The notes under the pieces: model-generated
Seen by the model: the letters and a program-made list of their open reading frames with translations, nothing else
Database searches by the model: none
What the model was told of the DNA's origin: nothing
In this document: piece by piece, positions 34,679-44,234 of the stretch
Position numbering within the stretch: position 1 is the first letter of the stretch
Layout of the letters: each line of letters starts with the position of its first letter
Assembly: GCA_019218365.1 (NCBI GenBank)
Contig: JAHUUJ010000002.1
Location: 310,001-374,000 of the forward strand
DNA length: 64,000 nucleotides
Direction of reading: 5' to 3'
Source: Actinomycetaceae bacterium TAE3-ERU4
GTDB lineage: Bacteria > Actinomycetota > Actinomycetes > Actinomycetales > Actinomycetaceae
Translations under genes and position numbers: made by a program

Positions 34679-36505
34679 TTGAAATCTTCCTCGGATAAGG
34701 GGCAATTGTCCCTGCCCTTACACGTTTCGACGAGCGCGGCAGAAAACCTTTCGCCCGCCTACCCGCGCCGTGCGGCCTGGGGAACCGTAGCGTCCTTACG
34801 CGCTTGGCAGGCTGCGGCTATCGACCGGTATATCAACAATCCCTCCAAGGATTTTCTTGCCGTAGCAACCCCCGGGGCGGGGAAAACAACCTTTGCGCTT
34901 CGTATTGCGGCGGGACTTTTGGCTGATGGAATCGTCGAGAAAGTAACTGTAGTTTGTCCTACTGAGCACTTAAAAAGCCAGTGGGCTGATGCCGCCGCAC
35001 GGGTAGGAATCCAGCTAGATCCCGCATTTACTAATGCTCAACGCTACGCGGGGGCACATTTTGATGGCGTCGCGGTAACCTATGCCCAGGTGGGTGCTAA
35101 TCCGGAGGTGCACCGCCAACGTACAGTTGCAGAAAAAACCTTGGTTATTTTGGACGAGATTCACCACGGAGGAGACAGCCTTACCTGGGGGGATGGAATT
35201 GGAATTGCTTTCGAAGATGCCGCGCGGCGATTGTCTTTAACAGGTACGCCGTTCCGTTCTGATACCGCACCAATTCCATTCGTACGATACCGCGAAGATG
35301 AAAACGGGATTCGCCGTTCTCAATCTGATTACACCTACGGGTACGCGCAGGCTTTACGAGACGGAGTTGTCCGTCCAGTTATTTTTCTTTCTTATTCCGG
35401 ATCAATGCACTGGCGCACGAGTGCTGGTGATGAGGTGTCCGCGCGTTTGGGTGAACCCCTGACAAAAGATCAAACCAAGCAGGCTTGGCGTACAGCCCTA
35501 GATCCTAAAGGGCAGTGGATGCCCGCTGTGCTAGCGGCTGCCGATCAGCGTTTGACTCAGGTACGCCGACAAGTTCCCGATGCGGGGGGACTGGTGATTG
35601 CCTCTAACCAAAATGCCGCTCGTGCCTACGCGCGTCAACTACATGATATTACCGGACACGCACCAACTATCGTTTTATCCGATGACGCCGGAGCTTCGGA
35701 AAAAATTGATGCTTTTTCTCGTGGAAATGACCGCTGGATGGTCGCGGTCAGAATGGTTTCCGAGGGCGTGGACGTACCGCGTTTAGCGGTTGGAGTTTAT
35801 GCTACTTCAACTTCGACTCCACTGTTTTTTGCCCAGGCAATCGGTCGTTTTGTCCGTGCCCGTACTCGCGGGGAAACCGCTTCCGTATTTTTGCCTTCGG
35901 TGGCTCCCTTACTGGAATTGGCGTCGGAAATGGAGGCACAGCGCGATCACGCTCTCGACCGTCCCAAGAGCGAAGCTGAGGACGGGATGACTCCGGAAGA
36001 ACGCGAATTATTGGCGGCAAACAAGAGGGAGACGGCTTCCTCGGACCTACTTCCCGGTTTTGAAGCGCTGGGGGCAGAAGCCGAGTTTAGCGGAGTGCTG
36101 TTTGATGGAAACCAGTTTGGGCTCGGTGCGGAAATTGGGTCTGTTGAAGAACAGGAGTTCTTGGGAATTCCCGGTTTGCTGGAACCCGACCAGGTGGCTT
36201 CACTGCTGCGTGAGCGGCAAACCAAACAGATGAAAGCTGAAAAAGAACGCCTGTTAAGTGAATCGCGGGCGCGTGCTATGCGTGATGAAAATAGTGGAAT
36301 TAGCGCGCACCGTTTACGTGCGGCTAAACGGAAAGAGCTGCAGAATCTGGTTTCCGCATGGTCCCGCCGGACGGGGGACGCGCACGCTCTAATCCACGCC
36401 GATTTACGCCGTTCTTGCGGCGGGCCAGAAGTCGCCCAAGCCACGACAGAAGAAATTCAGGCACGCATCGATAAACTGCGCCGAATGTTCGTAGGTAAAC
36501 CCTAG
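34679..36505 (+). CDS. DEAD/DEAH-box (XPB-like) helicase
   Basis: Superfamily 2 helicase of 608 residues. Motif I ATPGAGKTTFALR, Ia CPTEHLKSQW, motif II DEIHHGGD (DEIH box), motif III SLTGTPFRSD, and C-terminal motifs MVSEGVDVPRLAVG and FFAQAIGRFVRAR. About 150 residues after the helicase core are acidic and then basic, without known domains. TTG start at 34679 follows gaagg by 9 nt. It is in an operon with the DUF3039 gene. Substrate unknown; the related ERCC3/XPB-like helicases act on DNA. Confidence 0.85.
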   Translation: MKSSSDKGQLSLPLHVSTSAAENLSPAYPRRAAWGTVASLRAWQAAAIDRYINNPSKDFLAVATPGAGKTTFALRIAAGLLADGIVEKVTVVCPTEHLKSQWADAAARVGIQLDPAFTNAQRYAGAHFDGVAVTYAQVGANPEVHRQRTVAEKTLVILDEIHHGGDSLTWGDGIGIAFEDAARRLSLTGTPFRSDTAPIPFVRYREDENGIRRSQSDYTYGYAQALRDGVVRPVIFLSYSGSMHWRTSAGDEVSARLGEPLTKDQTKQAWRTALDPKGQWMPAVLAAADQRLTQVRRQVPDAGGLVIASNQNAARAYARQLHDITGHAPTIVLSDDAGASEKIDAFSRGNDRWMVAVRMVSEGVDVPRLAVGVYATSTSTPLFFAQAIGRFVRARTRGETASVFLPSVAPLLELASEMEAQRDHALDRPKSEAEDGMTPEERELLAANKRETASSDLLPGFEALGAEAEFSGVLFDGNQFGLGAEIGSVEEQEFLGIPGLLEPDQVASLLRERQTKQMKAEKERLLSESRARAMRDENSGISAHRLRAAKRKELQNLVSAWSRRTGDAHALIHADLRRSCGGPEVAQATTEEIQARIDKLRRMFVGKP

Positions 36506-36545
36506 CCACTGGGGAAATCCGAGAAAAATAGGACTCTTATAAGTT

Positions 36546-36583
36546 AGGTCTCCCGCAACGTAAGATTACGCTACGGGAGACCT
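36546..36583. terminator. bidirectional hairpin terminator
   Basis: Arms aggtctcccg / cgggagacct with an inner cgta/tacg pairing, between the convergent helicase and pncB genes. Confidence 0.75.
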
Positions 36584-36613
36584 CCCTTTAGGGTATCTAT
36601 GCAGTGAACTGGC

Positions 36614-37987
36614 TCAGTTCAATGGGCTGGCGCTAGGCAGTGCGACTACCTTTGTGTCGATAGCCGGCTCGCCCTCGGAAAGTCTCCAGGCGGCATAGGG
36701 GAGTTCATTACGCGAGGATTGATGGAATTGTGCAGCTGTACTTAGTGCCTGGGGGCCGTACCAGCGTGAGGTGATGTTTCCATCTGAAACGAGTTTTACC
36801 TGCAGGGCTCTTGGTGCGGTGCCCTGCAGGGATTCTTTTTCGAGTTCTTTTTGGAAGTCTTCGTAGCTACCTACATACAGGCGTTCTTCTATCGCATACC
36901 CGTCTTCATCGAATATACGTGCGGCCCACTTGCGTCCACCGACGGTTGACTTTGACTTCGATCGTTTAGCTACGGCTTCCATTATTCCCTCGTCACCTTC
37001 TCTTTCTACTAGCTTGTAGACGAGGGCGGCGGTGGGAATACCCGATCCAGTGACCAGGCGTGTGCCCACCCCGTAGGAATCTACGGGGGCTGCACCGAGA
37101 GCCGCAATCGCGTATTCATCCAAATCGGAAGTGACGGTAATTTTGGTTTCTTTTGCCCCGAGGGCATCAAGCTGTCCACGTACCTTGAAAGCCTGCGCTA
37201 CAAGGTCACCGGAATCGATGCGTACTGCGCCGAGTTCGCCACCGGCTTCGCGGGCGACTCGCACTGCGGTTTCCACGCCGGTGGGAATGTCGTAGGTATC
37301 GACTAGCAGGGTAGTTTCCGGTCCCAAAGTGGCTACCTGAGCGCGGAAAGCATCTTCTTCGGTTTCGTGTAGGAGAGTGAAAGAGTGAGCCGAGGTGCCG
37401 ATAGTACGGATACCGTAGCGTTTTCCGGCTTCAAGGTCAGAGGTGCCGCTAAATCCGCCAATTATGGCGGCGCGGGCTGCGGAAACAGCGGCTCTTTCAT
37501 GGGTGCGTCGCGCGCCCATGTCAAAGCAGGGGCGACCGTGCGCGGCGATTGTCATCCGTGAAGCGGCCGAAGCGATGGCGCAGTCGTGATTGAGGGCCGA
37601 AAGAAGTACGGTTTCTAGTAGGCACGCTTCGGCAAATGTGGACTCTACGGTCATGAGGGGGGAGTTGGCAAAATATACGTCGCCTTCTTGATATCCCCAG
37701 ATGTTCCCCTCGAAATGGAAATCTTTTAGGTAGTCGAGAGTCTCGTCTCGGACAATTTTGTGGGAGTGCAAAAAGTCAATGTCTTCCTTAGAAAACACGA
37801 ATCGCTCTAGTGCTTCAAGGGCTCGCCCGGTTCCGGCTACGACACCGAAACGTCGAGCTGGGGGAAGTCGTCGTCCAAACAGTTCGAAGACGGATTTTTT
37901 ATTTGCTGTACCTTTAGCGATGGCGGCATCGACCATCGTTAGCTCGTACATATCTGTTAGAAGAGAAGTAGACCAAGAAGCGCTCAT
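36614..37987 (-). CDS. pncB: nicotinate phosphoribosyltransferase
   Basis: Enzyme of 457 residues making nicotinate mononucleotide from nicotinate and PRPP in NAD salvage. Typical features: N-terminal LLTDMYELTMVDAAIAKG, FELFGRRLPPARRFGVVAG, DMGARRTHERAAVSAARAA, and GAVRIDSGDLVAQAFKVR for the phosphoribosyl site. The frame extends 19 codons upstream, but MSASWSTSLLTD is the usual beginning, and TATTAT lies exactly 7 nt before that ATG with no ribosome binding site, so a leaderless start at 37987 is chosen. Convergent with the helicase gene and divergent from murI. Confidence 0.92.
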   Translation of the reverse strand: MSASWSTSLLTDMYELTMVDAAIAKGTANKKSVFELFGRRLPPARRFGVVAGTGRALEALERFVFSKEDIDFLHSHKIVRDETLDYLKDFHFEGNIWGYQEGDVYFANSPLMTVESTFAEACLLETVLLSALNHDCAIASAASRMTIAAHGRPCFDMGARRTHERAAVSAARAAIIGGFSGTSDLEAGKRYGIRTIGTSAHSFTLLHETEEDAFRAQVATLGPETTLLVDTYDIPTGVETAVRVAREAGGELGAVRIDSGDLVAQAFKVRGQLDALGAKETKITVTSDLDEYAIAALGAAPVDSYGVGTRLVTGSGIPTAALVYKLVEREGDEGIMEAVAKRSKSKSTVGGRKWAARIFDEDGYAIEERLYVGSYEDFQKELEKESLQGTAPRALQVKLVSDGNITSRWYGPQALSTAAQFHQSSRNELPYAAWRLSEGEPAIDTKVVALPSASPLN

Positions 37988-37994
37988 ATAACTA

Positions 37995-38000
37995 ATAATA
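37995..38000 (-). promoter_or_regulatory. -10 box for leaderless pncB
   Basis: TATTAT on the minus strand, close to the TATAAT consensus, 7 nt before the ATG at 37987. Confidence 0.5.
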
Positions 38001-38186
38001 TCTTGAAAAAGACTCAAAGATGGTGAACGGGGCATATTTAACAAAAGTCCGGATAAGAAAAATTGTGACCCAGGTAAGTCTTTGGGATTGCGCGGAATTC
38101 CCAGTCTTTAGAGACGAGTTTCACCGTGGTGGGTTTCACGTACAATTTACTAACTTATTACTATATTCCGGTATAACCTTGAAAAG

Positions 38187-38993
38187 ATGAATGAAGCAGC
38201 AATTGGTATTTTTGACTCCGGAGTTGGTGGCCTGACGGTTGCTCGCGCCGTGCTTGACCAATTGCCTAATGAGCGCATTATCTACATTGGCGATACGCTT
38301 CACGTTCCCTACGGAACTAAAACTCCCGAACAAATCCGCGAGTATTCCTTAAAGGTAATGGATACCCTCGTTGAGCGGGGTGTAAAGATGCTGGTTATCG
38401 CCTGCAATACTGCTAGTGCAACCGTACTGGAAGAAGCCCGTGAGCGTTATTCGATTCCCGTGATGGAAGTAATCGGCCCGGCTGCTCGCACGGCGGCGGC
38501 AGTGACGCATAATCAGAAAATTGGTGTGATTGCGACTCCCGCTACGGTTTCTTCTGGCGCTTACCCGAGGGTATTGAGCACTTCCCCCGAAATTGAAGTT
38601 GTCCAGCAGGCCTGCCCGCGTTTTGTCGAGCTGGTTGAAGCGGGAATTACCTCTGGGCCGCTCGCGCTGAAATGCGCTCACGAATATCTTGATCCAATTC
38701 GTCGCCAAGGCGTTGACACCCTCGTACTGGGATGCACACATTACCCTCACTTAAAGGGAATTATCAGTTATGTGATGGGCCCGCAGGTGGCTTTGGTTTC
38801 TTCATCCGAGGAAACCGCCAAAGACATTTACAAAGTTTTAGCGGAGACGGATTCTTTCCGAGGACTGGATTTAGCTCCTCCCAATCATGAATTTAATACC
38901 ACTGGCGAAAATGAAAGTTTTATTCGCCTTGCCTCTCGTTTTATCGGGCCGGCGTTAGGTAAAGTCCGAACTCTTGGAGGGGAATCCGAATGA
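38187..38993 (+). CDS. murI: glutamate racemase
   Basis: Enzyme of 268 residues supplying D-glutamate for peptidoglycan. Substrate-binding FDSGVGGLTVA at 9-19, YIGDTLHVPYG, catalytic Cys73 in ACNTASA and Cys183 in GCTHYPHL. ATG is preceded by gaaaag only. The MBL-fold gene overlaps its stop codon (ATGA). murI, the MBL gene, rph and rdgB are neighbours in mycobacteria (Rv1338-Rv1341); here rph and rdgB are inverted. Confidence 0.95.
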   Translation: MNEAAIGIFDSGVGGLTVARAVLDQLPNERIIYIGDTLHVPYGTKTPEQIREYSLKVMDTLVERGVKMLVIACNTASATVLEEARERYSIPVMEVIGPAARTAAAVTHNQKIGVIATPATVSSGAYPRVLSTSPEIEVVQQACPRFVELVEAGITSGPLALKCAHEYLDPIRRQGVDTLVLGCTHYPHLKGIISYVMGPQVALVSSSEETAKDIYKVLAETDSFRGLDLAPPNHEFNTTGENESFIRLASRFIGPALGKVRTLGGESE

Positions 38994-39838
38994 GACTAAC
39001 CATTGTGGGCTGTACTGGTTCAATGTCGGGGCCACAGGCCGCTGCGTCTTCCTATCTTTTGCAAGCGGTAGCTCCAGACCACAGTGGTAAAAATCGTGTT
39101 TGGAACCTACTCTTCGATTTAGGTCCGGGCGCTTATGGGCAACTTTGGAACTACATAAAGCCCACTAACCTAGATGCTTTAGTGCTATCTCATTTACATG
39201 CCGACCACTGTGCGGACATGATTTCCTTGCAGGTCTTCCAGCGTTGGGCTCCCTGTTCGAGCGGACGTCCTCTGCCGGTTTTTGGGCCGGCCGGTTTGGA
39301 ATATCGTCTGCGTCAGCTTGAAGGCGATATGGAAGAAGATTTCACGCGTGAGTTTATTTTGCGCGAAGTATCCGAAACATCGGGGGCCTTTGAGGTTGGG
39401 CCGTTTTCGATTACCCCCTACCTTGCTTGGCATCCGGTTCCCGCCTTCGGGTATCGCGTTGAAGGGCCGGCGGGTTTCCCCACGGAAGATACCTTGGATA
39501 ATCTCGATAGTTTTACCTGCCGGAAACGTTCATCTTTCGCCTATACGGGGGATACGGACTATTGCCCGAGTATAGAAAAAATGGCGCGCGGCGTTGATTT
39601 GCTTCTTTCCGAGGCCGGTTTCTTACAAGATGAGTTGGTAAAGGGCGGGGATTCTTGCCGGGGTGTGCACATGTCTGCTGAGATGACTGGAAAGCTGGCT
39701 CATAACGCAAACGTGGGAGCTTTGGTAGGAACTCATATTCAGCCTTGGACTGACTACGAACAGGTGCGTAAAGAAATACGCCGACACTGGGCTGGAGAAC
39801 TCTTCCTTGCCAGTGCCGGCGCAAAGCACGTTTTCTAG
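38990..39838 (+). CDS. MBL-fold metallohydrolase (Rv1339-like, possible cyclic-nucleotide phosphodiesterase)
   Basis: Protein of 282 residues with the metallo-beta-lactamase signature HLHADH (His68, His70, Asp72, His73), a later GDTDY metal motif and GTHIQPW at the C-terminus, which fits RNase Z-like MBL proteins. The position after murI matches M. tuberculosis Rv1339, reported as an atypical cAMP phosphodiesterase; transfer of that role is inference. It overlaps murI by 4 bp at the start and the convergent rdgB by 4 bp at the end, where both stop codons lie in one CTAG. Confidence 0.85.
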   Translation: MRLTIVGCTGSMSGPQAAASSYLLQAVAPDHSGKNRVWNLLFDLGPGAYGQLWNYIKPTNLDALVLSHLHADHCADMISLQVFQRWAPCSSGRPLPVFGPAGLEYRLRQLEGDMEEDFTREFILREVSETSGAFEVGPFSITPYLAWHPVPAFGYRVEGPAGFPTEDTLDNLDSFTCRKRSSFAYTGDTDYCPSIEKMARGVDLLLSEAGFLQDELVKGGDSCRGVHMSAEMTGKLAHNANVGALVGTHIQPWTDYEQVRKEIRRHWAGELFLASAGAKHVF

Positions 39839-40470
39839 CTGTTTAAGATTTTTTCAATAGCCGGGGCGAGGGCATTAAGTGCCTTCGCGCGGTGGCTAAT
39901 TCTATTTTTTTCGTCCGGCAGCATTTGTGCGGTTGTAATTTCGTATCCGGTGGGAACGAAAATGGGATCGTAGCCAAAACCGTTTTCTCCACCTTCTACG
40001 GTTGCCAGATGGCCGGTTAGCTCACCTATCTCTACTGTTTCTTCGCCGCTCGGAGTTACCAGGCAGGCTGCACAGACAAAGGCTGCCTGTCGGTGGGCGG
40101 GCGGCAAATCAGCAAGCTGATTTAGGAGAAGCTGTCTATTCGCCCTGTCATCTCCGTGTTTTCCCGCCCATCTGGCGGAAAATATTCCCGGAGCCCCACC
40201 AAGTGCCTTAACGGTAATTCCAGAATCATCCGCAACTGCGGGAAGTCCCGTTGCCGCAACTAGTGTGCGGGCTTTAATTAGGGAGTTTTCCGCGAAAGTA
40301 AGCCCATCCTCGACAGGCTCGGGAACATTTAGCTCAGCTGCGGAAATAATCCACTGTTCCTGGAACTGGGGCAGGCGTTTAGCAAGGATATTCCTAACTT
40401 CTTGAACCTTATGAGCGTTGTGGGTGGCAAGAATAAGCCGGGCGCTAGAAGGCGCGAGGGAGCTTTCCAT
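39835..40470 (-). CDS. rdgB: XTP/dITP diphosphatase (RdgB/HAM1)
   Basis: House-cleaning enzyme of 211 residues that hydrolyses dITP, XTP and related non-canonical nucleotides. N-terminal LILATHNAHKVQEVRNIL, catalytic region LPAVADDSGITVKALGGAPGIFSARWAG and C-terminal ENGFGYDPIFVPTGYE plus ISHRAKAL. ATG at 40470 is chosen: it shares a base with the rph stop codon (TGATG) and gives the usual N-terminus. Translation is therefore coupled to rph. Confidence 0.95.
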   Translation of the reverse strand: MESSLAPSSARLILATHNAHKVQEVRNILAKRLPQFQEQWIISAAELNVPEPVEDGLTFAENSLIKARTLVAATGLPAVADDSGITVKALGGAPGIFSARWAGKHGDDRANRQLLLNQLADLPPAHRQAAFVCAACLVTPSGEETVEIGELTGHLATVEGGENGFGYDPIFVPTGYEITTAQMLPDEKNRISHRAKALNALAPAIEKILNS

Positions 40471-41252
40471 CAGTTCCCTACCTTTGCAATTACGGTAGTC
40501 CCCGGGGACGACAGGAGACATTCTTTTTGTAGCTGGGCTAAGCGTGCGTTACCGATTTCGGCAAGGTCAAGCAACTCGTTTAATTCCGAGCGTGTAAAGG
40601 CTCCGTGTTCCGCGGTTCCTTGCACCTCAACGAACTCGCCGGTGCCGGTCATTACTACGTTCATATCGGTGCCGGCAGCAACGTCTTCTACATAGGGAAG
40701 GTCAAGGCAGGGGCGTCCGTCGATAATTCCTACGGAGATTGCGCTTACCGAGTCGGTGAGCACCTTAGCTTCCTTCTTAATCCAGCCGTGTTCTTTTCCG
40801 TAGGTGATGGCTTCGGCAAGCGCAACGTAAGCGCCGGTAATTGCGGCGGTACGAGTTCCTCCGTCGGCCTGGAGAACGTCACAATCTAATACAATCGTGT
40901 TGGGGCCGAGCTTGCTGGTATCAACTACGGCACGCAGGCTACGTCCTAAAAGTCGAGAAATTTCTTGGGTACGTCCGCCGACTTTCCCCTTGACGGACTC
41001 GCGTTGGTTACGAGTGCTAGTTGCACGCGGGAGCATTGAATATTCTCCGGTAACCCAACCTTCGCCACTGTCTTGACGCCAACGCGGTACGCCCTCGGTA
41101 ATGGAGGCAACGCAAAGTACTCGGGTGTTTCCGAACTCAACAAGAACGGATCCTTCACCAGCTTGTTGCCAAGCGCGGGTGAGGCGAATCTCGCGGAGCT
41201 GACCTGGGGTTCTACCGTCTGCACGGGGTGTTAAAAGATTGTTTTCACTCAT
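40470..41252 (-). CDS. rph: ribonuclease PH
   Basis: 3'-5' phosphorolytic exoribonuclease of 260 residues that trims tRNA 3' ends. Typical N-terminus [17 protein letters not shown], then [49 protein letters not shown], and [23 protein letters not shown]. The start has no ribosome binding site but TAGCCT lies 7 nt upstream, so it may be leaderless. Divergent from nudC with 57 bp between. Confidence 0.95.
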   Translation of the reverse strand: MSENNLLTPRADGRTPGQLREIRLTRAWQQAGEGSVLVEFGNTRVLCVASITEGVPRWRQDSGEGWVTGEYSMLPRATSTRNQRESVKGKVGGRTQEISRLLGRSLRAVVDTSKLGPNTIVLDCDVLQADGGTRTAAITGAYVALAEAITYGKEHGWIKKEAKVLTDSVSAISVGIIDGRPCLDLPYVEDVAAGTDMNVVMTGTGEFVEVQGTAEHGAFTRSELNELLDLAEIGNARLAQLQKECLLSSPGTTVIAKVGN

Positions 41253-41259
41253 AGCTATA

Positions 41260-41265
41260 AGGCTA
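41260..41265 (-). promoter_or_regulatory. -10 box for leaderless rph
   Basis: TAGCCT on the minus strand (TANNNT), preceded by TGC as a possible extended -10, 7 nt before the ATG at 41252. Confidence 0.4.
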
Positions 41266-41297
41266 GCAACGGTTAGAGGTGGGCGCAGACGGAAAGG

Positions 41298-41303
41298 TAG
41301 TTT
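41298..41303 (+). promoter_or_regulatory. -10 box for leaderless nudC
   Basis: TAGTTT (TANNNT) 6 nt before the GTG at 41310. The same 57-bp gap carries the rph promoter on the other strand. Confidence 0.4.
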
Positions 41304-41309
41304 AGACGC

Positions 41310-42221
41310 GTGAATAAGAAATTCCCTTTGTTTCCTCTTTCGGGTGCTTTGTATGACTCGAACTCGCTTGCGCGTACACGCAAAGATTTCTTGGATGAAC
41401 TTTATTCTGCTAAATCTTGCTCGTTGCTTTTGGCGAGTGCAGATGGTTTCGTATGTTTTCGCGAGATTATTCCAAGCCGCCGAGAAGGAAACTTAGAATT
41501 TTTGCTTTCAGGTCAGGGCGCCTATTTAGGAAAATCCCCGCAAGGAGAGCATTTTTTGGCGAGTTTCGTTACCGGTTTTGAGGGCACGCAAGAGGCTTTT
41601 GACTTACGCCAGGTAACGCATGAAGTGGAACCTGCACAAGTGGCGGCAGCTTGTGCGGCGGTGGCGTTAGCCAGCTGGAACTTCCGCACGCGCTATTGCG
41701 AGCGTTGTGCAAATCCTTTGTTACCGCTTTGCCTCGGCTGGGAAAAAGAATGTACTTCTTGTAAGGCACTTTACTACCCGCGTACCGATCCGGCAGTAAT
41801 CATGACGGTGTTTGATGAGCAGGGACGTTTGTTATTGGCTAATAATACGCGTTGGGAGCGTACTAGATTTTCGCTTTTGGCGGGTTACGTTGATGCAGGA
41901 GAAAGCCCGGAAACTACAGTTTTGCGAGAGGTTTTCGAAGAAGTTGGTTTGCGCGGGGAAGGGATTCCGCGAATTTTGGGAACCTCGCCTTGGCCGTTCC
42001 CGCGTTCTTTGATGCTGGTTTATCGTTTGGACTTGGGGCTTTCAGCACGACAGGTTGATGCGCAGTTGCGTGTTGATGGGAAGGAAATTAGGGAAGCGGC
42101 TTTCTTTACCCGTAAGGAATTAGAACAGGATATTGCACGAGGTCGGGTCACTCTTCCAGCACGCTCGTCCGTTGCGTATGCTTTAATAACACGTTGGCTT
42201 AGAGGTGAGGAAATAGCGTGA
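41310..42221 (+). CDS. nudC: NAD(+) diphosphatase / Nudix hydrolase NudC
   Basis: Enzyme of 303 residues that hydrolyses NAD(H) and may decap NAD-capped RNA. Zinc ribbon with Cys130, Cys133, Cys148 and Cys151; Nudix box at 192-214 ([20 protein letters not shown], then VG). The downstream [11 protein letters not shown] corresponds to the NudC-specific SQPWPFPxS motif with small changes. GTG start follows a TANNNT box by 6 nt. The uvrD2-like gene overlaps by 4 bp (GTGA), an order shared with mycobacteria (Rv3199c-Rv3198c). Confidence 0.92.
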   Translation: MNKKFPLFPLSGALYDSNSLARTRKDFLDELYSAKSCSLLLASADGFVCFREIIPSRREGNLEFLLSGQGAYLGKSPQGEHFLASFVTGFEGTQEAFDLRQVTHEVEPAQVAAACAAVALASWNFRTRYCERCANPLLPLCLGWEKECTSCKALYYPRTDPAVIMTVFDEQGRLLLANNTRWERTRFSLLAGYVDAGESPETTVLREVFEEVGLRGEGIPRILGTSPWPFPRSLMLVYRLDLGLSARQVDAQLRVDGKEIREAAFFTRKELEQDIARGRVTLPARSSVAYALITRWLRGEEIA

Positions 42222-44233
42222 TAGGTAGTGGGCCAGGGAAACTGTTATCCCCGGAGGAGTTATTGGCGCAGCTGGATGCAGAACAGCGTGTCGTAGCTCA
42301 GCAAACCAGCGGTCCGCTATGTGTCTTGGCCGGGGCGGGAACAGGTAAAACCCGTGCTATCACCTACCGAATTGCCTACGGGGTTGCAACGGGAGCTTTT
42401 TCGCCATCTTCTGTTTTAGCGGTTACTTTTACCGCGAAGGCTGCCTCGCAGATGCGTACTCGTTTGGCGCAGTTGGGGATACGAGGAGTGCAGGCTCGTA
42501 CTTTCCATGCGGCAGCGGCGCGACAGCTAAGATTCTTTTGGCCCACCGCTATCGGCGGGAAAATGCCGGGTATTTTGGAATATAAGTCGTCCCTCGTAAG
42601 CAGCGTTGCCTCTCGCTTAGGGATTACGACTGACCGAGTTAGCGTGCGTGATTTTGCAGCGGAGATTGAGTGGGCAAAAGTGAATCTGATTTCCCCGCAA
42701 GATTATGCGCAAAAAGTGACCGAGAGCGGGCGCCTACTTCCTGCAGATATACCCGTTGAAAAGATGGTTGCCCTTTTGGAATCCTACGAGGAAGCAAAAT
42801 GGCAGCAGGGGGTAATTGATTTTGAAGACGTGTTGCTATTGACCATTGGGATGATTGAGGAACGCCCGGATATCGCCTCTAAGATACGCGGACAGTACCA
42901 CTCTTTTGTGGTTGACGAGTACCAGGACGTTTCAAACTTACAACAGCGTCTTTTAGAATGCTGGCTGGGGGGACGTAAGAACCTTTGTGTAGTAGGCGAC
43001 GTAGCTCAGACTATCTATTCTTTTGCGGGCGCAAAAGCTTCATATTTAACGAATTTTTCTCGTGCTTTCCCAGGGGCGAGAACAGTTGTTTTGGATAGAG
43101 ACTATCGTTCTACTCCACAAATTGTTCAAGTTGCTAACAAATTACTTGCGGCGGCTCCCGGAGGTCATCTGGAAGGTGCCGTTACCCTACGTAGTCAGCT
43201 TTCTGCGGGGCCGGAAGTAATTTACCGTGAAGCCGCCGATGAAGAAGCTGAGGCAATGCAGGTTCGTAAGCGAATTGACGAACTTGTTAAGGAAGGTGTA
43301 CCACTTTCCCAGATTGCTATTTTGTACAGGACTAACGCGCAATCGGCAGTTTATGAACGTATTTTCTCAGATGCGGGGATAAGTTATCTGGTGCGCGGGG
43401 GAACCGAGTTTTTTAAGCGTGAAGAGATTCGTCGGGCCATCGCAAAATTTCAGATGATGGCTGCCGCCACTGAGATATCACCCCTTGAAATAATGGAAAA
43501 TGCTGTAAAAACTGAAGGATGGGAGAAAAAAGCCCCACAAACTTCCGGAGCTGTGCGTGAACGATGGGATGCGCTAAATGCCCTAGTGGAATTAGTTTCT
43601 GAAAGGCAAACTCAAGGCGAATCCATAACTTCTATAATTGCGGAGTTAAAAGAAAGAGCTACCGCACAGCATGCACCTACTGTGGAGGGAGTTACCCTTT
43701 CGACACTTCACGCGGCCAAGGGGCTGGAGTGGGAAGCTGTTTTCCTCGTCGGGGTAAACGAAAAATCTCTTCCTATTTCTATGGCCACCACGACAGCGGA
43801 AATTGAGGAAGAACGGCGTCTGTTCTATGTCGGAATTACGCGAGCTAAGCGTCACTTACAAATTAGCTACTCAAACTATCAATCAGATAGAGGCGCAAAA
43901 CGTAAACGCTCCCGTTTCCTTGATGCACTTTGGCCTGTCTCAACAATATCTGCTTCCCCGCGTTCTACGGGGAAGAATCGTTCTCGGCAAGCTCAGCTTG
44001 ACTTTGAGAAGAACGCTTCTGCCGCCGAGGTGGAATGCTTTACTCGTTTACGCACCTGGCGCAAAGAAATATCCGAAGAATTACAGCGACCGGCCTACAC
44101 AATATTTACCGATGCTAAGCTGCGGGAAATTATCAGGCGTGAGCCTGTTTCTTTAGAAGAACTAGGAAAAATTATTGGTTCTACTAAGCTTGAAGCGTGG
44201 GGAAAGAAAATTCTTGATCTTTTAGAGGGTTAA
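42218..44233 (+). CDS. uvrD2: UvrD2-like superfamily 1 helicase with HRDC domain
   Basis: DNA helicase of 671 residues. Motifs: Walker A LAGAGTGKTRA, Ia VTFTAKAASQM, II VVDEYQDVSNLQ, III GDVAQTIYSFAGA, IV DYRSTPQIVQVAN, V TLHAAKGLEWEAV, VI VGITRAKRHL. The last ~70 residues (LRTWRKEISEELQRP to EAWGKKILDLL) form an HRDC domain, the hallmark of actinobacterial UvrD2. GTG start within the nudC stop codon. It ends one base before the convergent ThiF-like gene. Confidence 0.9.
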   Translation: MIGSGPGKLLSPEELLAQLDAEQRVVAQQTSGPLCVLAGAGTGKTRAITYRIAYGVATGAFSPSSVLAVTFTAKAASQMRTRLAQLGIRGVQARTFHAAAARQLRFFWPTAIGGKMPGILEYKSSLVSSVASRLGITTDRVSVRDFAAEIEWAKVNLISPQDYAQKVTESGRLLPADIPVEKMVALLESYEEAKWQQGVIDFEDVLLLTIGMIEERPDIASKIRGQYHSFVVDEYQDVSNLQQRLLECWLGGRKNLCVVGDVAQTIYSFAGAKASYLTNFSRAFPGARTVVLDRDYRSTPQIVQVANKLLAAAPGGHLEGAVTLRSQLSAGPEVIYREAADEEAEAMQVRKRIDELVKEGVPLSQIAILYRTNAQSAVYERIFSDAGISYLVRGGTEFFKREEIRRAIAKFQMMAAATEISPLEIMENAVKTEGWEKKAPQTSGAVRERWDALNALVELVSERQTQGESITSIIAELKERATAQHAPTVEGVTLSTLHAAKGLEWEAVFLVGVNEKSLPISMATTTAEIEEERRLFYVGITRAKRHLQISYSNYQSDRGAKRKRSRFLDALWPVSTISASPRSTGKNRSRQAQLDFEKNASAAEVECFTRLRTWRKEISEELQRPAYTIFTDAKLREIIRREPVSLEELGKIIGSTKLEAWGKKILDLLEG

Positions 44234-44234
44234 C

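Noticed and set aside
35947-36444. Minus-strand frame of 165 codons opposite the XPB-like helicase
   Set aside because: Arg/Ser-rich translation typical of an antisense shadow; no ribosome binding site.
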